Shown in pieces: positions 1-10,089 of a DNA stretch of 64,000 nt. How positions within the stretch are numbered: the stretch's first letter is position 1; each line of letters starts with the position of its first letter. The translations under genes and the position numbers were made by a program. Source of the DNA: Bacillota bacterium (GTDB lineage: Bacteria; Bacillota; Sulfobacillia; Sulfobacillales; Sulfobacillaceae); the NCBI GenBank assembly GCA_021799435.1, contig JAJZAN010000002.1, forward strand, positions 62,001 through 126,000, given 5' to 3'. The notes under the pieces are model-generated. The model saw only the letters and a program-made list of their open reading frames with translations. It was not told where the DNA came from and searched no databases.

Positions 1-867
1 CAGCGACATCCACTTCCGTACTTGGATCTGAACGGCGGGAGACAGGCCGCAGAGCTTCTCCGATAATTCCAACGCCGCCAGCGCACCGAGCCCCACGGCC
101 TCGCCGTGACTCAACACCCCGTAACCTAGCAAATTCTCCAAGGCATGCCCGATGGTGTGGCCGAAATTTAAAAACATGCGACTGCCCGTTTCATATAAGT
201 CCTCGTTGACAATTTCGGTCTTGATGGCGGCCGTCTCGAAAATAACGTCCCTCCATGCCGGCAGCGAGCCTTCCGGGGGCAGCCGCAATCCATCCAACCG
301 TTCATACAAGGCCCCGCCGCGAATCAATCCGGATTTCAGCACCTCACCTAATCCCGCCAACCACTCGCGGCGGGGCAGTGTGCCCAAAAACTCGACGTCC
401 ACCACCACCACCCGAGGCAGGTGAAAGGCGCCCACCAAGTTTTTGCCCCAAGCCGTGTTGACGCCTGTTTTTCCGCCAATTGCCGCATCGACCTGTGCCA
501 ACAGCGACGTCGGCACCGCGCACCACGTCAACCCCCGTTGATAGGTGGCGGCCGCGAAGCCCACCATATCCGTGGCTACGCCGCCTCCCAGGGCTACAAC
601 AGTCGTGTCTCGAGTGACCCCTGACTGCCCCATCCACTCATACAGACGTTCGACGGTCGCCAGCGTCTTCTGGGACTCGTCAACGTCTACCGAAAAGACG
701 GCATCGGCGTCAATGCGGCGAGCCACCGCCTCACTCCAGGCACGGAGCCGGGCATCGGCGATGAGAATGCGGCGCTTACCGCAAGCGCGGACACGCTCGT
801 AGCCTCCCTCTCCAAACACCACCCATGACTGGTCTTGGCGGCTGCTTACTATGACTAGTGGATCCAC
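1..867 (-). CDS. aroB: 3-dehydroquinate synthase (C-terminus cut by window edge)
   Basis: Manual minus-strand translation from a GTG at 867 gives ...GGGVATDMVGFAAATYQRGL...TSLLAQVDAAIGGKTGVN...NFGHTIGHALE..., the AroB signature; directly downstream of aroK. Confidence 0.93.
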   Translation of the reverse strand, partial: MDPLVIVSSRQDQSWVVFGEGGYERVRACGKRRILIADARLRAWSEAVARRIDADAVFSVDVDESQKTLATVERLYEWMGQSGVTRDTTVVALGGGVATDMVGFAAATYQRGLTWCAVPTSLLAQVDAAIGGKTGVNTAWGKNLVGAFHLPRVVVVDVEFLGTLPRREWLAGLGEVLKSGLIRGGALYERLDGLRLPPEGSLPAWRDVIFETAAIKTEIVNEDLYETGSRMFLNFGHTIGHALENLLGYGVLSHGEAVGLGALAALELSEKLCGLSPAVQIQVRKWMSL

Positions 868-868
868 G

Positions 869-1405
869 CTATCCCTCCTGTGTCAGCCACCAAGCCCGAA
901 TTTGCCACGCGGCAAAATCCGGCGCCGCCTCACTGACATCCACTGTAAGGTCTGCCAGTTCCGCGTAAATCGACCGACGCTCTTGACTACGCTCTCGAAA
1001 ACCGTCCCAACCGTCGGCAGCCAGTGGCCTGACTGGATCTTGGGCGCGGCTATACAAGACCTCGGCGGGTGCATCCAACCAAGCCACCCAGAAATTCTGT
1101 TGCAGCCGTTTTCGATTCTCGGGCCGCAACGGCGCTCCCCCGCCGGTCGCTAAGACCAGCCGGCGGCCCGTCATCGCGACTTCTCCCAGCACCTCAGCCT
1201 CACGGCGGCGAAATTCCTCTTCTCCGTACCTCTCAAAGGTTTCGGCAATAGCTTCCTGCCATCGCTCGACAATCATCTGATCGAGGTCCAGGAACGGACA
1301 ACCGGATCGGGATGCTATTATGGGTCCGACGGTCGACTTGCCGGCCCCCATCATCCCGATGAGAGCTAGCGGTCTAGAACTCACGGACCGTCTCGTGCCA
1401 AGCAC
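869..1405 (-). CDS. aroK: Shikimate kinase
   Basis: P-loop LIGMMGAGKSTVG and GGGAPLRPENR; next to aroB/aroC. Exact start uncertain because of overlap with the aroC end. Confidence 0.93.
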   Translation of the reverse strand: MLGTRRSVSSRPLALIGMMGAGKSTVGPIIASRSGCPFLDLDQMIVERWQEAIAETFERYGEEEFRRREAEVLGEVAMTGRRLVLATGGGAPLRPENRKRLQQNFWVAWLDAPAEVLYSRAQDPVRPLAADGWDGFRERSQERRSIYAELADLTVDVSEAAPDFAAWQIRAWWLTQEG

Positions 1406-2531
1406 GCACCCGCCGAATCACCTCATCGAGGCTGTCTCCGCCGAACTTCTCCAGCATGGCATCCGCGAGCACATGCATGACCATCGCTTCACCGATGACA
1501 ACCGCCGGTGGCACGGCCGTAACATCGGACCGCTCAACGGCAGCCAAAAACGGCTCTTTACTCTCGATATCAAACGAGCCCAAGGGGGACATGAGCGTCG
1601 ACAACGGCTTCATACCAATCCGCACCGTCAACGGCATCCCGGTGGTAATACCACCCTCCAAACCGCCAGCTCGGTTGCTCCGCCGACTAAAGCCCTGCTT
1701 CTCCTCCCACCATATCGCATCGTGAACCGTTGAGCCGGGCTGATCCGCCTGAGCAAACCCGGTCCCCACCTCTACTGCCTTCATGGCTGGGATAGACAGG
1801 AGCGCTGCACCTAGTCGTGCCTCCAGCCGACGATGCCACTGTACATAGCTGCCCAAACCAACTGGCAATCCAAACGCGGCAACCTCAAATGTTCCCCCCA
1901 AGGTGTCCCCCGCTTCTTTGGCCGCATCGATGGCGCGCATCATCTCCTCCGCGGCGGACTCGTCCACGACCCGCACCGGAGAGTCTTCCGACCCGCGAAT
2001 TTCGTCCAGTGTCCAATGCCGGTTTGGCGCATGCACGTCTCCGATGCTAATCACATGCCCATAAACCTCAATGCCCAAGCTCCGCAAAAACGCCCGCGCG
2101 ACAGCCCCCAACGCCACCCGCATGGTCGTTTCGCGCGCGGACGCGCGCTCAAGCACATTCCGCAAATCCCGATGGCCGTATTTGATGCCTCCGACGAGGT
2201 CGGCATGGCCTGGCCGGGGCCGCGTAACCACTCGATCGGGAATACCTGGGTCCGGCGACATAGACTCGCGCCAGTTTTCATAGTCGCGATTGGTCACAGT
2301 CAACGCCACTGGGCTGCCCAGGGTTTGTCCATGACGGACCCCGCCCCAAATGGCCACTTGATCCCGCTCGATGGCCATCCGCCCGCCACGCCCGTAGCCC
2401 TTTTGCCGACGCGCCAAATCCTCATCAATCTGCTCACGGGTCAGAGGAATCCCCGCCGGCACTCCATCCACAATCCCCACCAGTCCAGGCCCATGCGACT
2501 CGCCCGCCGTTACAAAACGCCAATGCTCCAT
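1374..2531 (-). CDS. aroC: Chorismate synthase
   Basis: Signatures TAGESHGPGLVGIVDGVPAG, RPRPGHADLVGGIKYGHRDLRNVLERASARETTMRVA. Confidence 0.97.
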   Translation of the reverse strand: MEHWRFVTAGESHGPGLVGIVDGVPAGIPLTREQIDEDLARRQKGYGRGGRMAIERDQVAIWGGVRHGQTLGSPVALTVTNRDYENWRESMSPDPGIPDRVVTRPRPGHADLVGGIKYGHRDLRNVLERASARETTMRVALGAVARAFLRSLGIEVYGHVISIGDVHAPNRHWTLDEIRGSEDSPVRVVDESAAEEMMRAIDAAKEAGDTLGGTFEVAAFGLPVGLGSYVQWHRRLEARLGAALLSIPAMKAVEVGTGFAQADQPGSTVHDAIWWEEKQGFSRRSNRAGGLEGGITTGMPLTVRIGMKPLSTLMSPLGSFDIESKEPFLAAVERSDVTAVPPAVVIGEAMVMHVLADAMLEKFGGDSLDEVIRRVRAWHETVREF

Positions 2532-2549
2532 TCCTCACCCCTGCCTTCC

Positions 2550-3146
2550 CTAGTGCAATAAGTCAAGAAAACCTACGAGTCCACCCAGCGCCAAGAAGGG
2601 ACCCAGCGGCATTTTTTGAGTGCGCACGTTCTTTTTCCGCACGAGCAGCACCACCGCGTATAAACCGGCCGCCCAGATGCCCGCTACCATGCTGACCAAG
2701 CCAGCCGGATACCCCAGCGCGAAGGCCAGCACTCCTGCAAATTTGACATCACCCATCCCCATTCCTCCGTGGGTGACGACATGAACCATTAAATAAAAGG
2801 CGAAGATTACCACCGCCACCAATAAGGCCGGTATCCAATGACCCGTGGACCACCGCTCCAGCACGCCCCACACAAACAGGAGCGCTACCCAGCGATTGGG
2901 AATTATCTGGTGCACTTGGTCAACCACCGCGACGGACGAGAGGATAGCCAATAGAGGAGCCGCCCACATCACCTTGACCGGATCCAGCACCCCCAACGCC
3001 ACAGATCCCGCCAACGTAACCAACGCGGCCGTCCGACGATGCACTGAGGATACCTCTGCGCCCCACCATGGCGCGGACAGATACACAACCAGGGCTGTCG
3101 CTACTGCGACGACAATCGTCATTGCCATGGTTTTGTCGCGCTCCAC
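2550..3146 (-). CDS. Small A24-type prepilin peptidase (lacks the N-terminal methylase domain)
   Basis: Multi-TM protein with VDQVHQIIPNRW and GGMGMGDVKFAG (GxGD protease motif); a start near 3128 (MAMTIVV) is likely. Confidence 0.8.
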   Translation of the reverse strand: MERDKTMAMTIVVAVATALVVYLSAPWWGAEVSSVHRRTAALVTLAGSVALGVLDPVKVMWAAPLLAILSSVAVVDQVHQIIPNRWVALLFVWGVLERWSTGHWIPALLVAVVIFAFYLMVHVVTHGGMGMGDVKFAGVLAFALGYPAGLVSMVAGIWAAGLYAVVLLVRKKNVRTQKMPLGPFLALGGLVGFLDLLH

Positions 3147-3901
3147 ATGTCATCGGCTGGGGCCAATTCCCCAAACCACAGGCGCCAAGCGTAGCGAGCT
3201 TGTTCCACGAGCAGCGTCAAACCATCGACTCTGGAGATCGGATACTGTTCAGCAGCCATGAGAAAGGGGGTCCGACGCGGGCTGTAGACCCAGTCCACGG
3301 CCGTGCCATGCGCGACAGGCATAGGCCACTGCGCAATCTGCGCCTCACCCGCTTGCCCCACCGGCGTGGCATTGACCACCACGTCCCATGGCGCCGGATC
3401 CAGTCGATCGTCCCATGGCAACCATCCGACTCCCGGCATCGCCGGGCGGCGCCGAGATGCTACTGTAACACGGTAACCAAGCATCTCCAACACAGCCGCG
3501 CTAGCCCTAGCTGCGCCTCCAGCCCCCAACACCAGCGCCTGAGCTCCCGACCGCGCGCGCGGCAGTTGCCCCTCAAGGGCTTGACAGTCCGTGTTATCCC
3601 CCTGCCAGCCCGCATCTGTCCACACAATGGTGTTGGCCGCCCCGGCACGTTCAACCCAGGCTGAACGGCCCGTCAAGACGGGCAGGATGGCCTCTTTCAA
3701 CGGACGGGTAAGATTGGCACCCCGGCCCCCGACAGCTACAAAGGCCCCCAACTTTGCGTCAAGCTCATCAGGGGGGCAATCTATGGGAATGTACCAATGA
3801 GTCCATCCACGAGCGCGAAAGGCCGCGTTATGCATATGTGGGGATAGTGAATGGCCTATAGGATGGCCAAAGACGCCGTATAAGTGCGGAGAACTGTCCA
3901 T
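3119..3901 (-). CDS. aroE: Shikimate dehydrogenase
   Basis: YGVFGHPIGHSLSPHMHNAAF, GANLTRPLKEA, VLGAGGAARA, NATPVG. Confidence 0.95.
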   Translation of the reverse strand: MDSSPHLYGVFGHPIGHSLSPHMHNAAFRARGWTHWYIPIDCPPDELDAKLGAFVAVGGRGANLTRPLKEAILPVLTGRSAWVERAGAANTIVWTDAGWQGDNTDCQALEGQLPRARSGAQALVLGAGGAARASAAVLEMLGYRVTVASRRRPAMPGVGWLPWDDRLDPAPWDVVVNATPVGQAGEAQIAQWPMPVAHGTAVDWVYSPRRTPFLMAAEQYPISRVDGLTLLVEQARYAWRLWFGELAPADDMWSATKPWQ

Positions 3902-3909
3902 TTGCGGGT

Positions 3910-4422
3910 CTACGCTTGGTCACCGGCGGACAGGGGTTCCTGCCCCCCAACCACCACCCGTTCCACGCGGCGAACCAGCTGAGTCCCCCAAAACTCGCGT
4001 TCCGCCAACGGTTTTACAAGGATGGTATAAAGCTGCAGGCGGTTTCCGCCCAGGATATCGGTAAAGATTTGGTCGCCGACCACGGCTGTGTCCCGGTGGT
4101 GTGTACCCATTTTCCGCATAGCGTGCTGGAAGGCGCGACGGCGAGGTTTGGCAGCTTTGGCGATGGCCATTACCCCAATACTGCGGCTGAAGCGCTCGAC
4201 CCGGTCGCTCATGTTATTAGAAACAATGCAAGTCTGGAGACTATGGGTTCTGACCTGCTCAAGCCACGTCAACAGCTCAGAAGAGGCGTCCGGTTGATTC
4301 CATCCCACCAATGTATTATCGAGATCTAAAATTAGACCTTTCATGCCTCGATCCACTAACCGCTTCAAATCGATATCATAAATGGTTTGAACAAAGAGCC
4401 GCGGTTGCAAAATCTGGATCAA
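3910..4422 (-). CDS. yqeG: YqeG family HAD IIIA-type phosphatase
   Basis: GLILDLDNTLVGWN, VVGDQIFTDILGGNR; adjacent to aroE as in other Firmicutes. Confidence 0.9.
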   Translation of the reverse strand: MIQILQPRLFVQTIYDIDLKRLVDRGMKGLILDLDNTLVGWNQPDASSELLTWLEQVRTHSLQTCIVSNNMSDRVERFSRSIGVMAIAKAAKPRRRAFQHAMRKMGTHHRDTAVVGDQIFTDILGGNRLQLYTILVKPLAEREFWGTQLVRRVERVVVGGQEPLSAGDQA

Positions 4423-4532
4423 GGCGCTCGCTCCCTTTCCGCCAATTTGTGGTCAGTATACCAGGAAACCCAGGTGGCTTCCGAAATTGTCGAGGGAAAA
4501 TCCGCCGCTCAGGGCATCCTACGCGTGGTCGG

Positions 4533-4560
4533 TTGACTTTTCAACGCACACCGCTACACT
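4533..4560 (+). promoter_or_regulatory. SigA-type promoter of the suf operon
   Basis: TTGACT (4533-4538), 16-bp spacer, TACACT (4555-4560), about 60 bp upstream of sufC. Confidence 0.7.
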
Positions 4561-4573
4561 AAACATAGCAATA

Positions 4574-4590
4574 CTGAGTAAAGTACTCAG
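4574..4590. promoter_or_regulatory. Perfect inverted repeat CTGAGTA-aag-TACTCAG, candidate Rrf2/IscR-type operator
   Basis: 7-bp perfect arms just downstream of the putative TSS of sufC; an IscR-like gene lies in the same window. Confidence 0.55.
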
Positions 4591-4618
4591 AAATGGTTCG
4601 GTCCTGAGGAGGCTCGAC

Positions 4619-5392
4619 ATGTCTACACCAGTCTTGGAAATTTCCGACCTGCATATGCGGATCGAAGAGAAACAAATTCTCAAGGGGCTTACGCTCACCA
4701 TCAAGGGCGGCGAGATCCATGCCGTAATGGGTCCCAACGGCACAGGCAAGACTTCGCTGGCCCAATGCTTGATGGGTCATCCCCGATACCAAATCACGGG
4801 CGGAAGTGTCCGACTTGACGGCGAGGACATGCTCACCATGAAGCCCGACGAGAGAGCACGGCATGGGCTGTTCTTGGCCATGCAGTACCCCAGTGAAATT
4901 TCGGGCGTCACGACCGCCAATTTTCTGCGGGCCGCCATCAACGCCCGCCGTGAAGATGGGACCAGCATCTCTTTGAAAGCATTTCGGGATCAACTGGACG
5001 AGGTCATGGGCTTTTTGGACATGGACCCCAAGTTTGCGAACCGTTACTTGAACGAAGGATTTTCCGGCGGAGAGAAGAAGCGCAACGAGATTCTTCAGAT
5101 GCTGATGCTAAAGCCGCGCATTGCCATCTTAGACGAGATCGATTCCGGCCTCGACATTGACGCCATCAAAGTGGTCTCCAAGGGAGTCAACTCCTTGAAA
5201 GGACCAGACTTTGGCTCTCTCATCATCACTCACTACCAACGGATTTTGGACTACGTCCATCCCGACTTCGTGCACATCATGGTAGACGGGACAATCGTCA
5301 AGTCGGGCGGGCCAGAACTCGCCTTGGAATTGGACAAAAAAGGGTACGAATGGGTCCGAACGGAACTGGCTCAGTCGACACATCAAGCGTAG
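4619..5392 (+). CDS. sufC: Fe-S cluster assembly ATPase SufC
   Basis: MSTPVLEISDLHMRIEEKQILKGL, GPNGTGKTSLAQ, FSGGEKKRNEILQM, LDEIDSGLDIDA; GAGGAGG RBS. Confidence 0.97.
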   Translation: MSTPVLEISDLHMRIEEKQILKGLTLTIKGGEIHAVMGPNGTGKTSLAQCLMGHPRYQITGGSVRLDGEDMLTMKPDERARHGLFLAMQYPSEISGVTTANFLRAAINARREDGTSISLKAFRDQLDEVMGFLDMDPKFANRYLNEGFSGGEKKRNEILQMLMLKPRIAILDEIDSGLDIDAIKVVSKGVNSLKGPDFGSLIITHYQRILDYVHPDFVHIMVDGTIVKSGGPELALELDKKGYEWVRTELAQSTHQA

Positions 5393-5401
5393 GAGGATCC
5401 C

Positions 5402-6679
5402 ATGTCTGAGATGATTTTAGACCAAGCCTCCGAAGCGGACTTGAAGTCCCTGGTCGAGGAGCGCTTCGGGCACGAACCTCAATGGAGTCTCGCGCGGCGC
5501 CAGAGCGCTGCTGAAGCTGTATTGAATCTTGATTGGCCCCGGCTTGAGCGCACTCCGCTCAAAAAGCGCAAGCTGGATCAACTGCACCTATTTAAAGCCC
5601 CACCCACCCCTTCCCGTACCGCCGCAGCGGCACCCGAAGGCTGGGCCGAAATTTGGCTCGACAACAATCAGGTGGTGGCGGTCTCAATGCCCGAGGCGCT
5701 GTCCCTCCAAGGCGTGCGCCTCGAGTCTCTGACCGCAGCACTAGATGACCCGGACGTGGAAAAACACCTGGGGCGCTTATTGGGCCAAGATGCAGACAAA
5801 ATCGCCGCCCTCAGCGGCGCGTTGTGGCAGGGCGGCGTTTTTTTGCGGGTTCCGGCGCGGATTCGCGAGGTGGTTCGGGTATCCATTCGCAGCCACGCCA
5901 CGGCCGAGGCGGGCGCCCTGTTTGCCAAAAACCTCATCATCTGCGGCGCGGAAAGTCATGTCACGGTGACTCAGCGCCTCGCCACCGATGAGGGCGTCTC
6001 AAAGACCCTGTTATCGGAAAACACCGAGATTATTGTGGAAGACGGCGGCCGCGTGGACTTTGGCGCCATCCAACAGTGCGCACCCACAGTCGAAGGATTT
6101 ATCCATCGTGCTGGGGCTCTCGGACACGACGCCGTCCTCAACTGGAGCATCGGCGAATTCGGCGCTGGGCTGGTCGTGTCAGACCACGTATCCCACTTGG
6201 ACCAGCCCGGTGCGCAGACCTCCAGCACCACGGTGTTCTTTGGTGCGGGAACTCAGCATCAAGACTACTCCGCCAAAAGCTACCACCACGCTCCCCACAC
6301 GACCAGCAACATGGTGGCGCGGGGCGTCATGAAGAACAAGGCGCGAAGCGTGTTCACCGGACTGACCCAAATTGAGGCAGGTGCCAAAGGATCGGACGGG
6401 CGGCAAAAAGAACAAACCCTGATGCTCTCAGATGACGCCCGCGCTGACGCCATTCCCTCCCTGATTATCGACGAGCGCGATGTGTACGCCGCCCACGCGG
6501 CCAGCGCAGGACCGGTCGATCGCGCGGCCGTGTTCTACCTCACCAGCCGCGGCTTGTCTGAACCGGAGGCCGAACGCATAATTGTGCACGGATTTTTGGC
6601 CCCAGTCATTGACGCCATCGCCCTCCCCGAGCTTCGGGATGAGGTGTGGGACGCTGTAGAGAGGAAGATTCGTGCATGA
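5402..6679 (+). CDS. sufD: Fe-S cluster assembly protein SufD
   Basis: SufBD core (YHHAPHTTSNMVARGVMKNKARSVFTGL), located between sufC and sufS. Confidence 0.95.
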   Translation: MSEMILDQASEADLKSLVEERFGHEPQWSLARRQSAAEAVLNLDWPRLERTPLKKRKLDQLHLFKAPPTPSRTAAAAPEGWAEIWLDNNQVVAVSMPEALSLQGVRLESLTAALDDPDVEKHLGRLLGQDADKIAALSGALWQGGVFLRVPARIREVVRVSIRSHATAEAGALFAKNLIICGAESHVTVTQRLATDEGVSKTLLSENTEIIVEDGGRVDFGAIQQCAPTVEGFIHRAGALGHDAVLNWSIGEFGAGLVVSDHVSHLDQPGAQTSSTTVFFGAGTQHQDYSAKSYHHAPHTTSNMVARGVMKNKARSVFTGLTQIEAGAKGSDGRQKEQTLMLSDDARADAIPSLIIDERDVYAAHAASAGPVDRAAVFYLTSRGLSEPEAERIIVHGFLAPVIDAIALPELRDEVWDAVERKIRA

Positions 6680-7899
6680 TTAATCCCTTGGTGGACGCAG
6701 CGCATGATTTTCCCATTCTAAACCGTTCGATGCATGGTCATCGCCTGGTTTGGCTCGACTCAGCGGCCACCTCTCAAAAGCCGGAACCGGTCGTCGAGGC
6801 CATGGACCGTTTCTATCACGAGTCCAACGCCAACGTGTTGCGCTCGGTCCACACGCTGGCGGACGAGGCCACCACGGCATTCCATGGGGCCCGCTTCAAG
6901 GCCGCGCGGTTCATTCAGGCCGATAGGCCCGAAGAAGTGATATTCACCCGTGGGACTACCGAGAGCCTCAACATGGTCGCACGGGGCTACGGCGACCTGG
7001 TCGTGAAGACTGATGACGAGATTGTGTTATCGCCCATGGAGCACCACTCCAACCTGATCCCTTGGCAGCAGTTGGCCAAGCGCACGGGCGCCAAGCTGCG
7101 CTATGTGGAACTGAGCCCCGACGGCGTCATCCGCCCCGAGGCCCTCGCAGCGGTCATAGGACCGCGCACCCGCATTGTCGCGCTTTCCAGGATCTCCAAC
7201 GTGCTGGGCACCATCAACCCCATCGCCGAAGCCGCCGAGATGGTGCATAAACACGGCGGCATCATGGTTGTCGACGGGGCCCAGTCGGTACCGCATGAAA
7301 GCACCGACGTCCATCAACTGGGCGCGGATTTTCTGGCATTCTCGGGCCACAAGATGTGCGGCCCCACCGGGATCGGCGTGCTGTACGGGCGGATGGACCT
7401 GTTGGAGACCATGGAACCGGTCATGTACGGAGGCGAAATGATTAGCTACGTTGATCAGGAGACAGCCACATGGGCGGAGGTTCCCCAAAAGTTCGAAGGG
7501 GGCACACCCAATATCGCCGGTGCGATTGGTCTCGGTGCCGCCATCGATTACCTGGCGGGCGTCGGCATGGACGCCATTCACGAGCATAGCCGGGCCCTTG
7601 GCGAACTCGCCTTTGACACGTTGAAGAGTCTGGAGGGCGTATCCGTCTATGGTCCCGCCCGCCCCCATGCGGCTGCCGTCGCGTTTAACATCGATGGGGT
7701 ACACCCCCACGACGTTGCACAGGTGTTCGATTCGTTGGGCGTTGCGATTCGGGCCGGACATCACTGCGCGCAGCCGCTGATGCATTGGCTGGGAGTTGGA
7801 TCCACTGCCCGAGCCAGCTTCTATCTCTACAACAGCCAGGACGACGTGGCCGTATTGAAGCAAGCCATTCTGGAGACAAAGAGGTTTTTTCAACGATGA
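6676..7899 (+). CDS. sufS: Cysteine desulfurase SufS
   Basis: LDSAATSQKP, VDGAQSVPHESTDV, FSGHKMCGPTGIGVLYG, RAGHHCAQPLM; ATGA overlap with sufD. Confidence 0.97.
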   Translation: MINPLVDAAHDFPILNRSMHGHRLVWLDSAATSQKPEPVVEAMDRFYHESNANVLRSVHTLADEATTAFHGARFKAARFIQADRPEEVIFTRGTTESLNMVARGYGDLVVKTDDEIVLSPMEHHSNLIPWQQLAKRTGAKLRYVELSPDGVIRPEALAAVIGPRTRIVALSRISNVLGTINPIAEAAEMVHKHGGIMVVDGAQSVPHESTDVHQLGADFLAFSGHKMCGPTGIGVLYGRMDLLETMEPVMYGGEMISYVDQETATWAEVPQKFEGGTPNIAGAIGLGAAIDYLAGVGMDAIHEHSRALGELAFDTLKSLEGVSVYGPARPHAAAVAFNIDGVHPHDVAQVFDSLGVAIRAGHHCAQPLMHWLGVGSTARASFYLYNSQDDVAVLKQAILETKRFFQR

Positions 7900-8327
7900 A
7901 TCTAGATGAGCTCTATCGCGAAACAATATTGGATCACAACCAGACACCCCGTAACCGCCGTGAACTCGAAAATCCGACCAAAACAGTCGGATTGCTGAAT
8001 CCCACGTGTGGCGATCAGATTAAACTGGATCTACAATTAGATCATGGCAAAGTGACGGATGTGGGTTTCACCGGCGACGGCTGCTCCATCAGCATGGCAT
8101 CAGCATCCATGATGACGGAAGCCATTAAGGGCAAGTCGATAGAGGAAGCGCTGGATTTGGCCCGTCACTTCAAAGCTTTTCTCACCGGAACGCCAAGTCC
8201 CGTTGAGCTGGGCGATTTGGAAGCACTGCAAGGTGTTTCCCAATTTCCGAGCCGAGTCAAATGTGCCACGCTGGCACACAATGCTTTAGAGAAAGCATTG
8301 ATGGAATCCGAGCCGACCGACAGATAA
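7896..8327 (+). CDS. sufU: Fe-S assembly scaffold/sulfurtransferase SufU
   Basis: LYRETILDHNQTPRN, NPTCGD, GDGCSISMASASMM, RVKCATL; ATGA overlap with sufS. Confidence 0.95.
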   Translation: MNLDELYRETILDHNQTPRNRRELENPTKTVGLLNPTCGDQIKLDLQLDHGKVTDVGFTGDGCSISMASASMMTEAIKGKSIEEALDLARHFKAFLTGTPSPVELGDLEALQGVSQFPSRVKCATLAHNALEKALMESEPTDR

Positions 8328-8339
8328 GGAGGGAGCACT

Positions 8340-9737
8340 ATGGCATCCAAACCAATCGTGAGCGATGAGTATCAATATGGATTTAATGATGGCGATGTCG
8401 GCGTTCTCAAGTTTAACCGGGGGCTGCGGCGAGAAACAGTGGAAGAGATTTCCCGCATTAAGAAAGAGCCCAAGTGGATGCTCGACTTTCGCCTGCACTC
8501 GCTCGATGTATTCATGAAGAAACCCATGCCCAATTGGGGCGGGAATTTGTCCACCCTGAACTTTAACGACATCGTGTACTACGTCAAGCCGTCTGAAAAC
8601 CAGGGTCGCACATGGGACGACGTGCCGCAGGCGATTAAGGATACCTTCGAGCGTCTGGGGATCCCCGAGGCCGAGCGCAAGTTCCTGGCAGGCGTGTCCG
8701 CCCAGTATGAGTCTGAAGTGGTATACCACAGCATTCGGGACGACCTCAAAGAAAAAGGCATTATTTTTACCGACACCGATTCGGCACTGCGTGAATACCC
8801 AGAACTATTCCGGGAATACTTTGGCACCGTCATTCCACCGGAAGACAACAAGTTTGCGGCGCTGAACTCTGCCGTGTGGTCGGGCGGTTCGTTCGTCTAT
8901 ATCCCCAAGGGTATCAAGGCGGACATCCCGCTGCAAGCGTACTTTCGCATCAATTCAGAGAACATGGGCCAATTTGAGCGGACTTTGATTATTGCCGAAG
9001 ACGATTCCTTCGGCCACTACGTGGAAGGCTGCACCGCTCCCATTTACTCCAGCGAGTCGCTGCACTCAGCGGTAGTGGAGATTATCGTGAAAGACCGGGC
9101 GCGGATGCGCTATACCACCGTGCAGAACTGGGCGCCCAATGTCTACAACTTGGTGACCAAGCGGGCCGTAGCCTATCAAGATGCCACCATGGAATGGGTC
9201 GACGGCAACATTGGCTCCAAACTGACCATGAAGTACCCCTCGGTGTACATGGTTGGGGAAGGCGCCAAGGGGATGGTGTTGTCTATCGCCGTGGCCGGCA
9301 AGGGCCAGCACCAAGACACCGGATCCAAGATGATTCACGCGGCACCCCACACCACCTCGACCATCGTGTCGAAGTCCATCAGCCAGCACGGCGGCAAGAC
9401 CACGTATCGCGGTCTCGTGCACTTCGCGCCGGATGCGGCGGAATCCAAGTCTAACGTCAAGTGCGACACGCTCATCATGGATGACGAGTCGACCTCCGAC
9501 ACCATCCCCTACAGCGAAGTGTCCAATGCCAACGTAGAGATGGAGCACGAAGCCACAGTGACCAAGGTCAGTGAAGAAGCGTTGTTCTATCTCACGAGTC
9601 GCGGACTGTCGGAGGAAGAGGCCACACGCATGATTGTCATGGGCTTCATTGAGCCCTTTACACGGGAGTTGCCCATGGAATTTGCCGTGGAGATGAACCG
9701 CTTGATCAAGTTTGAGATGGAAGGGGCTATCGGATAG
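8340..9737 (+). CDS. sufB: Fe-S cluster assembly protein SufB
   Basis: SufB signatures ([47 protein letters not shown]). Confidence 0.97.
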   Translation: MASKPIVSDEYQYGFNDGDVGVLKFNRGLRRETVEEISRIKKEPKWMLDFRLHSLDVFMKKPMPNWGGNLSTLNFNDIVYYVKPSENQGRTWDDVPQAIKDTFERLGIPEAERKFLAGVSAQYESEVVYHSIRDDLKEKGIIFTDTDSALREYPELFREYFGTVIPPEDNKFAALNSAVWSGGSFVYIPKGIKADIPLQAYFRINSENMGQFERTLIIAEDDSFGHYVEGCTAPIYSSESLHSAVVEIIVKDRARMRYTTVQNWAPNVYNLVTKRAVAYQDATMEWVDGNIGSKLTMKYPSVYMVGEGAKGMVLSIAVAGKGQHQDTGSKMIHAAPHTTSTIVSKSISQHGGKTTYRGLVHFAPDAAESKSNVKCDTLIMDDESTSDTIPYSEVSNANVEMEHEATVTKVSEEALFYLTSRGLSEEEATRMIVMGFIEPFTRELPMEFAVEMNRLIKFEMEGAIG

Positions 9738-10048
9738 TGGCGTTCACCCGAGTAATTGACGCGGAAGACGTCCAGGAAGGCCACCCCGTTCTGGTGGTAG
9801 TCGGCGACATCGAGGTGGCCTTATTCCGTGTCGGAAACGAATACTTCGCCTTGGACGACCTGTGCAGCCACGCCGAAGCATCACTTTCCGAAGGCGACCA
9901 ATATGGCCACATTATCGAATGCCCTCGTCATGGCGGACGCTTCGATATCCGCACCGGCAAGGCCAAACACTTCCCAGCATTTTCCCCAGTATCCGCCTTC
10001 CCCGTCAAGGTGGAGGACGGCGGCTTGTTTGTCGACGTAGCGGGTTAA
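9737..10048 (+). CDS. Rieske [2Fe-2S] ferredoxin-like protein
   Basis: DDLCSHAEASLSEG...ECPRHGGRFD (CxH...CxxH); last gene of the suf operon. Confidence 0.88.
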   Translation: MAFTRVIDAEDVQEGHPVLVVVGDIEVALFRVGNEYFALDDLCSHAEASLSEGDQYGHIIECPRHGGRFDIRTGKAKHFPAFSPVSAFPVKVEDGGLFVDVAG

Positions 10049-10057
10049 AGCGAGGGC

Positions 10058-10087
10058 AACGGCGGGTCCCACAAAGGACCCGCCGTT
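10058..10087 (+). terminator. Rho-independent terminator (suf operon, probably bidirectional with sigK)
   Basis: AACGGCGGGTCC-loop-GGACCCGCCGTT followed by TCTT. Confidence 0.85.
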
Positions 10088-10089
10088 TC

